Shown here: in pieces, positions 1 through 13,294 of the stretch
Layout of the letters: every line of letters starts with the position of its first letter
Numbering within the stretch: the first letter of the stretch is position 1
Origin: Glandiceps talaboti
Lineage: Eukaryota; Hemichordata; Enteropneusta; Spengelidae
Reading direction: 5' to 3'
NCBI RefSeq assembly: GCF_964340395.1
Contig: NC_135563.1
Location: forward strand, 5,125,422-5,189,421
Length of the DNA: 64,000 bases
The notes under the pieces: model-generated
The model's input: the letters and a program-made list of their open reading frames with translations, nothing else
The model's database searches: none
Told to the model about the DNA's origin: nothing
Program-made: the position numbers and the translations under genes

Positions 1-165
1 ACATGACAGCTACATGTAAATGTATGTAATTGCCTCATGTAGTCAATGACAAAATTCTGTGTACAGACATTATGACAAAGTGCTACATGTACAGGTATCT
101 CTCTAAGTTACTTGTAAATCTTTTGTTACTTTGGTGAAACAATCATGTATACCATTGTCTTCAAT

Positions 166-670
166 AGAATGGGGAGATCGGGGGAATCTGAGATATGTCA
201 GTATCAAACAAAATGGAGATGTTGATTTAGGGAATCTGTGAGATCTGCCAATATCAAATAGAATGGCGATCTTTAATGAGAATCTGTGAGATCTGTCAAT
301 GTCAAATACAATAGTGATCTTTATTTAGGGAATCTGTGAGATCTGCCAATATCAAATTGAGTAGAGATCTTTATATTTGTATTTAGGGAATCTGTGAGAT
401 CTGCCAGTATCAAATAGAGTAGAGATCTTTATTGAGAATCTGTGAGATCTGCCAGTATCAAATTGAGTAGAGATCTTTATTGAGAATCTGTGAGATATGC
501 CAGGATTGAATAGAATAGCGATCTTTATTGAGAATCTGGGAGATCTGCCAATATCAAATTTAGTAGAGATCTTTACATTTGTAGTTAGGGAATCTGTGAG
601 ATATGATAGTATCAAATAGAATGGAGATCTTCTTTTAAAGGAATCTGTGAGATCATCTGTTAATATCGTC
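166..670. repeat. 48/58-bp tandem repeat, about ten copies
   Basis: The sequence AATCTG(T)GAG recurs at 184, 233, 281, 331, 389, 437, 485, 533, 591 and 642. Most units are 48-51 bp; two are 58 bp because of a 10-bp insert (TTTGTATTTA or a variant). Units contain GATCTGCCAATATCAAAT and GAGATCTTTA. The minus strand is open for 108 codons across it because the unit is near a multiple of three; this is not good evidence of a protein. Confidence 0.85.
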
Positions 671-969
671 AGGAACATATTCAGATATTTTTTTTGAACT
701 ATTGACCAATCTACCTCCTTTTACCTACTACAAGATATTTGAAGTAGTCATTCAAGTATATTTGTAAGTAGATGAATAAATAGGTGAAAGATGCGAAGTT
801 ACCCGATCATGCCTGTGCACACGTAAAATATGACTTTACGTTTAAATTAATGCATAGTTTAACATTTAATGCAGCCAGATCCTATCTAACACTAATTTAA
901 TTTCAAGAGTCTACCTGTTAATTGTCATCCGGAAAGAGATTAGAACTTTAGAAAGAATTAGATGTTACT

Positions 970-1122
970 GTATTCCCCACTATTTTTCTTTGTTCAGCCA
1001 GTGAAAATATGAGTTACCTAAGGGGTCTTTGTCACCATGAGTGGATAGACAAGTAGTGACAACCCCTTAGGTCACGAGTATTTTCCAGCTGAATGAAGAC
1101 TAATATTGGAGAATAACATAAT
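970..1122. mobile_element. Inverted-repeat MITE, family 1
   Basis: The left arm (TATTCCCCACTATTTTTCT, then GTTCAGCCAGTGAAAATA and ACCTAAGGGGT) pairs with the right arm (ACCCCTTAGGT, then GTATTTTCCAGCTGAA and ATTGGAGAATA). Related copies or halves occur at 22868-22988 and 44212-44300. Non-coding. Confidence 0.7.
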
Positions 1123-2028
1123 TATGCCAGCACCAGTAATTTACAAAAAAAATCGGAGGAAAGTAATGGCAATTTTGAACATTGTTGTATTTCGAACACA
1201 CAATAACTAGTGACATAGACATGCGTTCTCATGACATAAACGCTTTTTGTCGTGATGTAGAACGACCAGTGTATACATTCTGTATATTTTGTTCTAAATG
1301 GCTTGTGCATACATGTATGTATAATTTCTGTAGTGTATGTATCTATCTGTTAACACAAAATGTCTTCTGTTGACATTCTTCAGCTGTATATTATGTTTGG
1401 TGTTCCTACCCATAGAACTGAGAATGACAGAGACATACATGTTGTACATAGAGGTATATTTTCTCAATAATTTGACCACATACATGTACCTGACTTGCAT
1501 GCCTACATGTACATTTTGGGTGAAGCCTACCAGCTCTATTGTGTTCTATGGCCATTTCATTATGTCTTTGCTCATACTTTCTGCATAGAATCAAAATCAT
1601 TCAATGAACCCCGAACTATGAACTCTCAACTCTCAACTTATGTTGACATTTATTTGAATACATATATAGGTGATTTATTAATATTTATGAGTATAAAATT
1701 TAATATTACTGTATTGATTAGTCTGTATGGATTTGATGAATGATTAGTTTAGTGGTTTGAACACTTGAGGTCAAGTGAATTCACACATGGATGAAGTAGA
1801 TGCTATAGTATTAATAATATGTGTTTGTAAAATTTTTTCTTTTATGGTTTCACAATTATTTCATATTATGAGTATGTGCCAGTTGATGATTATGGTAGTA
1901 AATGTTGAAATTAATACAAAGTATTGTAAGGCCTAAGCTGTAGTTTAGCATTTGATAGCAAATGCAATGTGTTTCCTGTATTTTCTTACAGAATCATATT
2001 CTGTATGTTGTGCCTTTGTAGATACATA
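1123..2028. other. No supported gene
   Basis: AT-rich sequence with many TACATGTA motifs. Overlapping frames of 60-83 codons on both strands have no family features. Confidence 0.5.
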
Positions 2029-2063
2029 CAGCACAGTACAGTACAGTACAGTACAGTACAGTG
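2029..2063. repeat. (ACAGT)n microsatellite
   Basis: Six to seven units of a pentamer. Uninterrupted. Confidence 0.9.
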
Positions 2064-2261
2064 AGTCTGTACATGTAGTCTAGAGGCTATCCTTGGCTTT
2101 GATTCTCATTCCATGTCTAGAGGAATGGATGAATCTATGGAATATCTAGCTGTAGACCACATGCTAACAAAGTTTACTATCCATCACACTTCTTAGTGTC
2201 CACTTCATTCTCACCGTTGTTCATTAATATTCAATTATTGTAATCTTGTTTGAAGAGCAAA

Positions 2262-2662
2262 TTATATTTAACACGTGAGTGCAAGTGTGGCATACTCAGG
2301 GTATTTTTTGCATGAGTGCTTTCAGTATTCTCTGTAGCAGTACTTTTATGAGCATACAAAATGTAGCCGATAAAAGTGTAGTAGAAATCATGCAAGCACG
2401 AGTGCAAATATACAAAATTGTATCCCTGAGTACTCACACTGGCGCTCATGTGGCATCAGCGTGGGGTTCTGTTATTATTACATGTTAACCAAAACAACAA
2501 ATTTCCATAAAAATGACACTGTGCAATCATTTACTTTTGTGTAGAATGAATGATTGCATCCTCATGCATGCAGGTATGCAATAATATTTCTGGCATTGCT
2601 CTGCGGTGCAAATACCACTAGGGTGCATGCACCATACAAGTAATCTCTGGTTCAAAATGTAC
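2262..2662. mobile_element. Dispersed inverted-repeat element, family 4, copy A
   Basis: GTGAGTGCAAGTGTGGCATA followed by GCATGAGTGCTTTCAGTATT is mirrored downstream by GCAAGCACGAGTGCAAATAT and CCTGAGTACTCACACTGG. A conserved tail follows (GGTATGCAATAATATTTCTG, then ATACCACTAG). Copies lie at 7455-7865, 8080-8220 (partial) and 27470-28005. Confidence 0.65.
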
Positions 2663-3279
2663 ATACATGTACATACATGTATATATATTTGTCAACCACA
2701 GTCCATATCCTGCAACATATTACTTGTAAACATCAAGGGATACATGTATGTTTGCCATCCAGTTTTCAACCAGTGAATGACTGAAATGACCATGTAATGT
2801 GTATGGAAAAGAAAGAGTTCCCATAAATAATTCAACCTATGGTTAAAATGTAACATGCATCTATATATAATTCATTCAGCACAGGAGACCTTTAAATCTG
2901 TACTGCAGACCATACATTTGTATAGCAAGTCAGTACATGTGTCCTTTCAATATATAATGGATGTAATGTGAGAAATAAAACAAAAGAAACAGCTGTTGTC
3001 TAGTTTACACCATACATGTAGAATATACATACATTGTACACGAGTACAGTGTAGTGTAGCCATACTGTACAATGTACATTGTATGTGTTTTCAATTCAGA
3101 CTGATTCAGTTATAGGCCTTCTCACATTGCACCATCTACAATATAAGTGAAATCAGTTTTTTTTAATGAATAAAGTACTGCATTAACATATGTTCTTGTA
3201 TATTTCCATCTGTGTATACAGTACATGTATATGGAAGTTGGAACTCTATAATTTGAGCAAATTAAATCTTGCATCTCTG

Positions 3280-3280
<1 letters not shown>

Positions 3281-3327
<47 letters not shown>

Positions 3328-3337
3328 CATGTATACA
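3281..3337. repeat. (ACATAT)n microsatellite
   Basis: About eight hexamer units, ending in TACATGTATACATG. Confidence 0.9.
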
Positions 3338-3399
3338 TGGACAAGTACATGACATACATTACTGCCTCTTTCATGTTAGCGTTAACTGTTTGCTAGTTC

Positions 3400-3605
3400 T
3401 ATTTGATACAACAACACAGAAACCAATGAGAAACTGCACATGCTTCATTGTTTCAATTTACATGTAAGATAGCAAGATTGAATGAATACAGTTTCTTGTG
3501 ACATTCTTTGTATTAAAATGAATGAACTACAATGTAACTTTCCACTATGCAGACATCAAAATATTGACGCCCACTTGTCTGCACCAAGTTAGAGTTGAAA
3601 TGTAC
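3400..3605. repeat. Dispersed repeat pair, copy 1
   Basis: Shares ordered blocks with 45200-45385: GATACA, GAAACTGCA, AGATAGCAAGATT, GAAT, GACA, ATGCAGACATCAAA, TTG(A/G)(C/T)GCC and TGTCTGCA. Same orientation. The family is unknown; no ends are recognised. Confidence 0.55.
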
Positions 3606-4604
3606 ATAGAGCAAAATTGCACAATTTGCTACCTTTAAGTGTGAGCCTGTCACGAAATCAAAGCAGGGATCATTTGCATTGCAGGTAAATTTATTTTAAG
3701 TGATGGCATGTAACTAGTAAGGATTTGGGGCAATACTTGTATGTACATGTAAGGTAATATCCATGGATTTATATTGAAACATTGATTTGTTTTGATAAGA
3801 ATTGAAAAATGCATTGTCATGCTTTTGATAAATTTATTAATCCAAAAACACATCAAAACATTAATCAAATGATGAAGGTCATAGGACTAAGGTCATACCT
3901 GAAAATTAGTAGTGATACTGATAGATGAAACTTTCAAAGTCAGAAGTGAAGAAGTTTTACTTAGTAGTGTCATATATGTAGCTAAGGGATATATAAAGTG
4001 AATCATAGCCAAAGAAAGCAATAAATGTATCTGAGAATCCATCTTGTTCTAATGCTAGCAAAATGACTTAGAAGTTGTGGATGTAGGTGTACCATTGTGA
4101 AGTTTTATAAATCATAATTTCAGAAATAGTCCCTGTCTATTTCTCAAGCTGCAATTGGATAATATACATGTAGTAGAGAGGTTTAGATGCACATATCTAG
4201 ATATGTTCTGTGTATTTACAATGTAGCATCATAGTCACATGATTTGAAGGCCTCACGAGCATTCTGTTGTAGATGTCTAAACATCAAAAGTGCACTCTAC
4301 ACGTACATTGTAGCTATAGATATGTGTGAAGGGTTGTCATTTTTTCTTCTATGAAATGTTGTAATTTTGGTATCAAATTTCAGAAATGGAACTGTAAACT
4401 AATTGTTGGATTATTCTTTTGGGTACTTTGCAGGAAAAATGTCTAAAATACCAACAACTTTACAAAAGTATGGCATGTGTATTCGGCCGCAACACTTGAG
4501 CTCGTTCCATTGTCTTTCAAGTTTGTGTTCTGAATTATCACGCGTACCTAAACACAACTTGTTACGCATCATTATGTGTACTCGTGCACAATTACAGTGT
4601 CCCA

Positions 4605-4912
4605 TATTACAACTGCTGACATCAAACCATTGAAAAACGGAACCTGTTAGAAACAGGGAAAGTAAATGAATTAATTGGATTAATAACACTTGGCTCAGCC
4701 AAGGGAACTGGAAATTTGTTTGTGAAGGTGAAATAATTGTAAAGAGGCCATACAACAGCTCTTATCCAATGATGGAATGTACTACAAGTCTCTGGACTTT
4801 CAGTATGCTGTGCCAAATGTTATTAATCCAATTCAGTTGTTTACTTTCCCTGTTTGTACAAATGTAACAGGTTCCGTTCATCCATGGTCTGATGTCTGCA
4901 AATGTACATGTA
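4605..4912. mobile_element. Inverted-repeat MITE, family 2
   Basis: Left end ACAACTGCTGACATCAAACC, then AACGGAACCTGTT, CAGGGAAAGTAAATGAAT and TTGGATTAATAACA. The right end repeats these in reverse complement (TGTTATTAATCCAA near 4817, AACAGGTTCCGTT near 4867, then GGTCTGATGTCTGC). Arms exceed 80 bp with an intervening core. Copies are at 23140-23514 and 43575-43772. Confidence 0.75.
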
Positions 4913-7454
4913 CCACTGGTAAGATTCCTGGACGTTTTATGGTGTGTTTAAATCATTGCTTATTGAGTAGTTCCTTCATACCAGACCTAGTTCATGTAAC
5001 AGATAAAGGTGTACCTGATACGAAGGATCTGTCACTTGAACAATTTACCATGCCTTTCATATGTGTGCTGCAATATTGATCAATCATATTTTTATTTGTT
5101 TGTACAGTGAGGCTATTTTTGCAGCTTTATTTGCATAACCTGATTTGATGTTTATTCTCAAAATCCAACATATTTTGAGCCTACATGTATGTTGAAATGT
5201 ATACATGTACATGTAGCGCGTTACAAATCATCAAACTAAAAATATGAAGAATGAACAAACTGCCCACAATCAAAATTTACAATTTTAATGTGCACATTTG
5301 TATGTATGTAATGTATACATTCTTTACATGCACTGAAGGGTGTTAAGAATCAATTAGTTATGCTGTCAAGTTGATTTTACTCTGCATCAATTGTGTATAC
5401 ATGTATCTGGTTGTGTATTTGTCAATAATACCAAATCATGGTAGCCAGTGAACCTTAATATTGAAGACTTAGGAAAAGTTGAATTCTCAGTGGAAACATA
5501 CATTTGTCGTGATCCAATTATCATCATTCGCTCAATCATTGGATTCAAACCCAACCAGGTGTAGGGGATGGAATCAAGGGGTGTGTGTGTGTGGGGGGGG
5601 GGGGGGCATGTGATTGGGTGATGGGGTGGGGTGCTAAACATTGTTTTCATGTGGATATACATGTATAAAATTGATATTGGTTCTGACATTCTCCTGCTGT
5701 ACATTGTAGTTTCCATTATACTGTTTATGAGATGACATTGAGGACTTTAGACTTGTATTGACTAGTAATTGTATCCATGATGTACTTGTACTTCAGTGAC
5801 AAGGACCCACATTTACATGTTCCTGATTGACTCCTTTTATCAGGCATTTAGATACATGAGTGATACATGTACTGTGTCTAATAGACACCATTTTAGTTGT
5901 CATTGCAATCAGCTGTTCTGCTACTAACCCTATACTGTCAAAACTGTCAACTTTCAAACACGAACCTGTCAAATATGTCTAATTCCTTCAAGTGTTTTTC
6001 TCAAAATTTCCCAGTCGTACCAGGCAATATGTCACTAGATTTTGGAGAATTCTGCCAAAATCTTATCATTATATAGATGCACTTTTAAGAGTATGGGGCA
6101 GGTGCCATGCCAGTATGGGGCTGATTATGAACAAAAGTACAAAATGTAGGTGAAACTTAAATTATGAAATATGTTGTAAATGTGGTTACTAATTGCATCA
6201 TAATTGTACATTTTCAGCAATTTATCAAATGTTATTATTTGTATACATGGGTACCTTTGACAGTCTGCAAAAAGGTGATAATGTGGCAGTTTGCAAAACG
6301 GTAAATGTCAAAATCTTACAACCTGAGAATGATAATTTTGTTGAAAAAACGAATTTTAGAATGAAGGAAAGAGTACTGTATCCTAGTGATTTTTGAGTTC
6401 CTACATTGTACATGTACGTATATATTCCTGAGGGACCAGTTTCCCTGGAAAACAAAGTTATTCAAACCTATCCCAACTTTGCCAAATGAAAACATGTTCA
6501 TGGTCTTTCCAGATAAAAAAAAAATGATGAAAATTAAAATTTATGTGTTCACCATCTTGTTTCCAAGGAAATTGACAATCTAAGGTGATAGAGTTAACAG
6601 GACAGTTGGTAGCAAATTTGGATTCTAAAAGTGGTTCATTTTAATATCACTATTGCAAAAAAAAAATATGTATGCACAATGACCACTGATCTTTTTTCTC
6701 AGTCTCATTGTATGGGTTTGTGTTTTCTTGTGCAAAGTTACAACAAAAGTTTCAGATTTCTATGTTGGAAACCCTTACTGCGATGCACTGTAGGAGATGA
6801 AACAAGAAATTGTAGTGAGAGAATCTGGCAGAGTGATATTGAAACTTTTACTTCTTGTATGTAAGTACATTTGTAGGATGTAAAAACGGAGAAATATGTA
6901 ACTGAATCTGACAATGGCACTCTTTAAAACTGAAAAAAACAGTCTCATTTCTTACTCTGGCGTTTGTACATGTAAGATGAACACACTATAAAACATTATG
7001 TATACAATACGGAACATACATGTACAAATATATACACTATGACATGCATACATGTACATTGAAAATTGGGGATTTGTTTCCAAAATTTTGACTGTGTGGG
7101 TAAGAATCTCATTCCTAAATATGAATCCAGAATCCATTAACATTCATTCTCGCATGTACATTGTATATTTATTGTGTCTTGAGATAAAAGTGTGCTGGAG
7201 AAATTTATTTATATGATTATGACTGGAAACAAGAGATAACTAATTTGCTTCCTTAACTTTACTTTTTATTTTATTTTATTAGTTTGTAATTGAAAGTCAA
7301 AAGCATCACTGGATTACAATGCAGATCAGGGGAAAAAAAGTAGCACCTTTACAGTTTCAAGTTGTGAGCACCAACAAACTTGGTTTTGTGTGTTCTGTAC
7401 CGACCAAATGAAAAATAACAAAATCCTATAAAAAAAAAAAAAAAGTTTTGCATG
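4913..7454. other. No supported gene
   Basis: Unique AT-rich DNA. A (GT)n-G15 tract lies at 5581-5607. The frame at 5387-5716 (minus) is produced by that tract. Confidence 0.5.
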
Positions 7455-7865
7455 CTACTGTTTGACAGAATCCATGATGCATGAGTGCAAGTGTGGCAAT
7501 ACTCGGGGTATTTGCACGAGTGCTTGCAGTGTTCTCTGCATTTACATGTATGCATGTGAAAGTTTGCAAGCACGAGTGCAAATATGCCCTTGAGTGCCAC
7601 ACTGGAACTGACCTGGCATATGGTTCTGTTATTATTACACATGTTTGTCTGAAATGGCAAATTTCCATAAAAATCATACAGCGCGATCACACAATTTTGG
7701 GTGTAGCGAACGATCACATCCTCATTTGCATATCATTTGCATGCAGGTATGCAATAATGTTTTTGGTATTGCACTGAAGTGAAAATACCACTAGTGTGTG
7801 TATGCTCCATTGACCATGGCAGTGCAAGTACATTGTAATCCCTGGTACATATGTAATAATGCTTT
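7455..7865. mobile_element. Dispersed inverted-repeat element, family 4, copy B
   Basis: GTGCAAGTGTGGCAATACTC and GCACGAGTGCTTGCAGTGTT, then the mirrored GCAAGCACGAGTGCAAATAT and TTGAGTGCCACACTGG. The tail CATGCAGGTATGCAATAATG and AATACCACTAGTG match copy A. A partial inverted piece continues at 8080-8220 (AGAACACCGCAAGCACTCGA). Confidence 0.65.
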
Positions 7866-8525
7866 GTATTACATTTCTACATCTACCAGTGATTATTTTC
7901 ATTGTGTATGCTCATGTTGTTGGTATTTGCATTGCCATGCAATGCTGAAAACATTAATTATTGCATATCTGTATGCTAGTGAGCGTGTGATAGTTCCATG
8001 GACACAAAATCATGAGAATACACAGTTGTATATTTTTGGGTGAAATTTGTTGTTTTGGATAATTGCTGTGTTGTAACAGAGTGTGAGTGCCAGTGTCTTC
8101 AGCTGTATACTCTCATGATCATTAGCATATTGAGTAAAAGTAGAGAACACCGCAAGCACTCGATGCAAATACCCTCAGTATGGTACACTTACACTCATGT
8201 ATCATGGAGTGCTGTCATAGTGTTGAGAGTAATATCGTTCTTAAAACGTGAAAGCCGTTATAAACTAAAATAAGTTAGGTCTATATATAGATGTCAAAAT
8301 ACACACAGACACAAGTAGTACAGTAATTCAGTGCTTCTTAAAGAGCATTTACAAGATGCCTGTAGGGTATATACCATTAGTAATTAATCACTGTAGAGTT
8401 GTTTTAGTGTAAAGTAGACACTATAGCTTACAGCCTGTAGTATGGCATTACTTTTATGCATGTTAATTACTTGTTCATTGTATAACATTGTACATGTGTA
8501 TGTACATGTACTACCTTAGAAATTA

Positions 8526-8863
8526 GAGTCCAGTCGTATCAGGATTTTGCTCACGCTTTTCGCCTACCATGCAACCCCCATTTTGCTGTAATGGTTATAT
8601 ATCCAAAGCTAAAATTAGATAACGATTTGCAGCAGTGATGCTGAATATGGTAATCATGTTTACATCATACAGTTTAATCCTCCTAATCGTGTCTGGGCGA
8701 CTCTATCGACAGCATTTTACTGTGGAAAGAATTAAAACCCCAAATAAGAATTTGCACAGGTCTGTTTTCTGGCCGTAGCTTCATTAGAGGAACAGGTCAT
8801 TTGCAAAATGCCAGGCGTAGTCGGGGAAAAGCGAGAACAAACTCCTCACATGACTAGATTCCA
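8526..8863. mobile_element. Inverted-repeat element, family 3
   Basis: The left end TCCAGTCGTATCAGG, followed by TTTGCTCACGCTTTTCGCCTA, pairs imperfectly with the right end (AAAAGCGAGAACAAACTCC, then CATGACTAGATTCC). Inside are GAATATGGTAATCATGTTTA and CCAAATAAGAATTTGCACAG, shared with the copy at 10.74 kb. CpG-richer than its surroundings. Non-coding. Confidence 0.7.
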
Positions 8864-8879
8864 GGCTACATGTATACAT

Positions 8880-9405
8880 GTACTCTTGCCATGAACAGAC
8901 TGACAAACAAATTGCTTGTCATCCAGAAAGCATTGAAAATTGAAACTTCATGCAAAGTACAATTCTCAGACAGGCAACTAGAATACTACTTGTGACATTT
9001 GCAAACCAAAAATGAGCATGCTGAAACATTTCTAGTCAATGAGGTATTGAAAAATTGGCATTAAAGAATACTTGTAATTTCTGGACAAGGAAAGAGAATG
9101 CTTGTCAGATATTGAAATTGAAATTTGGTACCATTTCCAGACGGACAAAGAAATTGCTCGATAAACAGATTTTGAACATTGAAATTAACAAAGTTCTCCT
9201 GTTTCAAATAAGGGAATGGTGTACATGTTGGAATGAATATTGATACTTGCAAATTCCAGATAGGCAAAAAAACCATGCTTTATAATACTAAAATGGTAGT
9301 ATATTTAAATGAAATTACTTGTAATTTTGAGACAAAAAAAGGTACTATTTGTCACCGGAATATTGAAAATTGAAATAAAAAATGTTCTTTTCATATCCAG
9401 CACGT
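8880..9405. repeat. Degenerate tandem repeat, unit about 95-100 bp
   Basis: Motifs CTTGTAATTTC and GACAGGCAAA(C/G), then TTGCTTGTCA and ATTGAAAATTGAAA, recur about five times in the same order with heavy divergence (near 8905, 8965, 9070, 9135, 9250 and 9330). Non-coding; an old array. Confidence 0.5.
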
Positions 9406-10736
9406 CCAAATACATGTACCATGGGAAGAAGTTTATTTCAAGGAGATGTCATTACATGTACATTGTACTTAATATATGGGATTATTGTCTTGTTTCACAC
9501 GTTACTCAAATAGCTCTCCATTTTTAGTCAAGTACATGTTGTACATGTACATGTTGTATTTTCCACGCCTATAATCCAATATAGGAACTTGCAATCCAAA
9601 CTGAGCATGCTCAGACGCAAAGGACTATGGGATTATCTGTGGTTATTGTAATACCTAATCTGGAGCTACTGATAAAATTAACCTCCCACAAAGATCAGGG
9701 TGACTATGAATTGATCATTCCTGGTTATAAACAATGTAACAATATTGTTTACAATGCTAATTGATCAGTATTTATTATCGCATGTCCCATGATGCAACAT
9801 TCAACATGGTGGGTTTGCAAGTTCCCTATTGAACATGTCTATTTAATTGGTAAAAAGAAAAAGTGATTGAAAATTTAGCCAGGACTGTGTACCATTAAAC
9901 TTTGACTTTCGACGTTTGAGAAGTGTACAACATGTATGTGCTTGAAAATTGTAAGACCATTTTTGTCAAAGAAGTCATAGTAAACATCAAGTGAATGACG
10001 ACATATGCTGGCTACACTTATATAGTGAAAGGGTGAGAATTGTGGAGGCTTTCTAGTGATTACCAACAGCTGTATATATGAAGTTAAATCACCATTTGTT
10101 GAGACAATAAATACTAGTAATGGTTGAGACATTGCTCTTTTAAGCCAAGTTGAGTCAAACCTGCTGTGATTAGAGAGGTACATGTAATTATATGTTGCAA
10201 TTGAATGGATCAGTTTAGATTAACTTGGACTATAAACTCATTTACCAAAGCAGTACCAGAGATAGACTAGCCTAGAATCCATTCGTATAGGGATTGTTAG
10301 TCTACATGTAGTTACTATCTATGTACGTGTAGACTTTTTCTATGATCTCTCTCTCTCTCTCCACGTAGAGTCGAACAAACAATTCTACTGAAAGTTTAGC
10401 TACATGTAAATCTATTGCCTGGCAAAGGGTACATAGTGTACATGTGCATGATGTACCGTATGTCAGTAGTAATCTATCAAACACTAGTAACAGGAGGTTC
10501 TAACCAGTTACATTGTACTTTGTTCAGTTTACTACAAACTCAACTTCCAACTTGAAACTTCCTTGCAAGTATAAGTCATTTGAGGATGTGATAACATCCT
10601 TAATGTTTATATCAACACTCCAATAGCATAAACTAATGCTGTTGGTGATACATTGTAAGAACAGAATGCTGTGCTAGAGAAATCCATTTGACTATACTGT
10701 AGAGATGATTGTAGTGCGTATGTACATGTAGTTACT

Positions 10737-11054
10737 AGACTAGGGGCTTGTTGTCTTGTTTTCCCCCTACCATGCTGGCACTCTGCTATAACGGTCGTAT
10801 GTTTAAACCTAAAATCCGAGTATAATTATCCATAGCAACTTTGAATATGGTAATAATGTGTACATCATACAGCTAAACACTCATTCCGAGCTTGTTCGAT
10901 CACATGGTGATGCCATCTCATAGTAACGAGAACTAAAAACCAAATAAGAATTTGCACCTGTTTTCAGGCAGTAGCTTCAATAGGTTGTTAGCAAAATGCC
11001 AGGTGTGGTAGGGGAAAAGTGAGAGCAAAATGCCCATATGACTGGATTCTAAGC
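10737..11054. mobile_element. Inverted-repeat element, family 3, second copy
   Basis: Aligns end to end with 8526-8863: CCCCTACCATGC, GAATATGGTAATAATGTGTA, ACATCATACAG, CCAAATAAGAATTTGCACCT, GCAAAATGCCAGGTGTGGTA and CATATGACTGGATTCTAAGC. An isolated end fragment (GAATCCATTCGTATAGGGAT) lies at 10275-10294. Confidence 0.7.
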
Positions 11055-11139
11055 TCGAGATACATGTAGACTGATTAATAATACATTTGTATTTGCATAT
11101 TGTCTTTTTGACATGTTGGTGATATATGCTTCACATTAT

Positions 11140-11240
11140 TGGAACCACACAAGTTGACTCTGTGTTCACATTATGGAGACTACATTTGTACACAAGTCGA
11201 CTGTGTTCACATCATGGGGACCAGAGTCAACTCAGGACCA
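11140..11240. repeat. Short degenerate tandem repeat
   Basis: ACAAGT(T/C)GACT(CT)GTGTTCACAT(T/C)ATGG occurs twice (11149 and 11191), with a third partial AGAGTCAACTCAGG. Unit about 42 bp. Confidence 0.6.
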
Positions 11241-13294
11241 GAGTCAAGCCCAAATGCATTCACACCTATACTTAGCCAGCTTAAAACCTACATTTGTACA
11301 TGTAGCCCTGTCTTCAACCACCTTTTTACACCAGCACCCATCTACTTGCCTGACTCTTTACCGACTTCAAGGCCATAGTTCACTCTTAAATGGCTTTAAA
11401 AGGGTGCAGTGTGAACCCCCAATGCAAAATCTGCTAAGGCCTAAAAAAAATGATTCCACTTACCCAACCGCACCTATTTTTTCACTGTCAATCCTAAACT
11501 TTTTTTAACGTATTTAAGAAAAAATGAAATAAAATTATGAAGTCTCGTGAGAAAGAGTGGATGCGGAAACAGACATCAACTTAAAAAGTCAATATAAAAC
11601 TGTTCTTCCAATTTGTACATCTAATAGGAAGAAACCAATAACACAGAGACCATACGGATAACAACGGAAAACATAACTACCTGAACTACATTGTGTAGAC
11701 ACTCACACATGGAAAAATTAAAAAAACAAAAACGCCTATTCTAAAATTGAGCATCATTGGCCTAAGGTATGAGTATACATGGTAACTCTCATAAAATGTC
11801 AGTATTTGTACAACAGTATTAACGCCTCATTATGATGTATTTAGTAGAACTTTTATAAGAATTGGTACTCTTTATGGAATCCTACAAACAAGTGTAGCTA
11901 CTGACTTGTTCATGTAGGAAAGTCTAATCAAAATTATGTGAAGTTACAACATGAACCTGAATTTCATAGTCAGTATCTTGTGGACAGTACATTTGTATGT
12001 TGCTTTATTTTAATATAAAATTCAACCAAGACTTTTTGTGCAAATTGAAAAAATAATTTTTTGTATGAAAATGATATGAAAAGCAGTAGTTTGAACAAAA
12101 TATTTAGCATAAAAACTGATTTCATAATGTATTCAATGTTTTTCAGAATAATCCAGAAGTCAAGAATTGTTGAAAATAAATCAAATTGACAATTTGAATT
12201 AATTACATCATCTTAATCTTGAAATTTCTATGCTTAATAACATTTACTGTGAAGACACATTATTTTAGTTTCTGAAAGTTTCACAGGAATTTTGATGTAA
12301 GCTTTTCACCCCACCCCCACCCTCCCCTCTCCCCCATCTACTTCAGAACATTTCAGACTTTGACAAAGTTTGAATATATATCACCATAATGGAAATGAAA
12401 TACATGAGTTTGACCTTGACCTTCATGATGATACATATACCTTTACTACCAATCAATCACAGACATAGTTTCTGGAAGTTTCCAATATACTGGGTATAGA
12501 TTTCATTGAGACATGTGTAACTTATGTTATATTTTGTTGTTGCTAAAACCAATGAAAATGTAGGGGTAAGAGGGCTGTGTCTCTCCTAGTGCGTGGTATT
12601 TACTCAAAAATTAGTATGATGCAAGAAACTGTTTGTCTGACAACACCCAGTGGTAGGCTGTACCATGTCAGGGCCTGTGCTGTCACTACGTGTACCCTGG
12701 TACCAAACATCTCCAATATGTCAGTTGGTGATGTGTACTTTTTTTTGATAACCATAAATAATATAGAATACTTAAAACAAACTGTGTCATTTCTTGTATA
12801 GGAGCGATATATATGATTATTTGCTGTATGTGTAAACATATAAACACTGTTCATGAGGAGGTAGATGGTTTATTGTCAGACAACCAGACTATTTTACAAT
12901 AACACTTGTCTCCATTTTATATCCACTGGATGGTGTCTCTTCAATAGTCTGTCAACTACTTATATGGAGAAGTAAACTGTTTTTGTCAATAAAAAATTTC
13001 TGCTCACAAGAGTTAAAAAAAATGTTTGGAAAATGAATACCAAATTGTCACTGATGTGTCATCAGGATGGTCAGTTATAACTTATACATGTCATGGCTCA
13101 ATTGACACATGAAACAAGCTACATACAGTACTCTCCAGACTATGCTGACAAAATACATGCATCAATTCAGTATGAATTTTAGATTTGTTTCAAAATGTTT
13201 TGATTCTTTAAGTAGAAATTTCATTTTGTGACGAAGCTGCTTTCTCTGTAGTTTGTAAATAGAATCGTTTTAGGCGTAAATTCATAGGGAGGAC
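11241..13294. other. No confident gene; one weak exon candidate
   Basis: C-rich tract at 12308-12335 (G4-capable on minus). Apart from the candidate exon at 12590-12727 nothing is supported. Confidence 0.4.
12590..12727 (+). CDS. Candidate phase 1-1 exon, unassigned
   Basis: The acceptor CTGTGTCTCTCCTAG ends at 12589, and a moderate donor G|GTGATG lies at 12728. The enclosed 138 nt are open, start and end in phase 1, and encode a peptide with three cysteines (including ETVCLTTPSG and HVRACAVTTC). Phase 1-1 exons are typical of shuffled extracellular modules, but no module is recognised. Chance is a serious alternative. Confidence 0.15.

Noticed and set aside
352-678. 108-codon minus-strand open frame
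   Set aside because: It lies entirely within the 48/58-bp tandem array; the repeated RSHRFSIKIST peptide follows from the unit length being close to a multiple of three.
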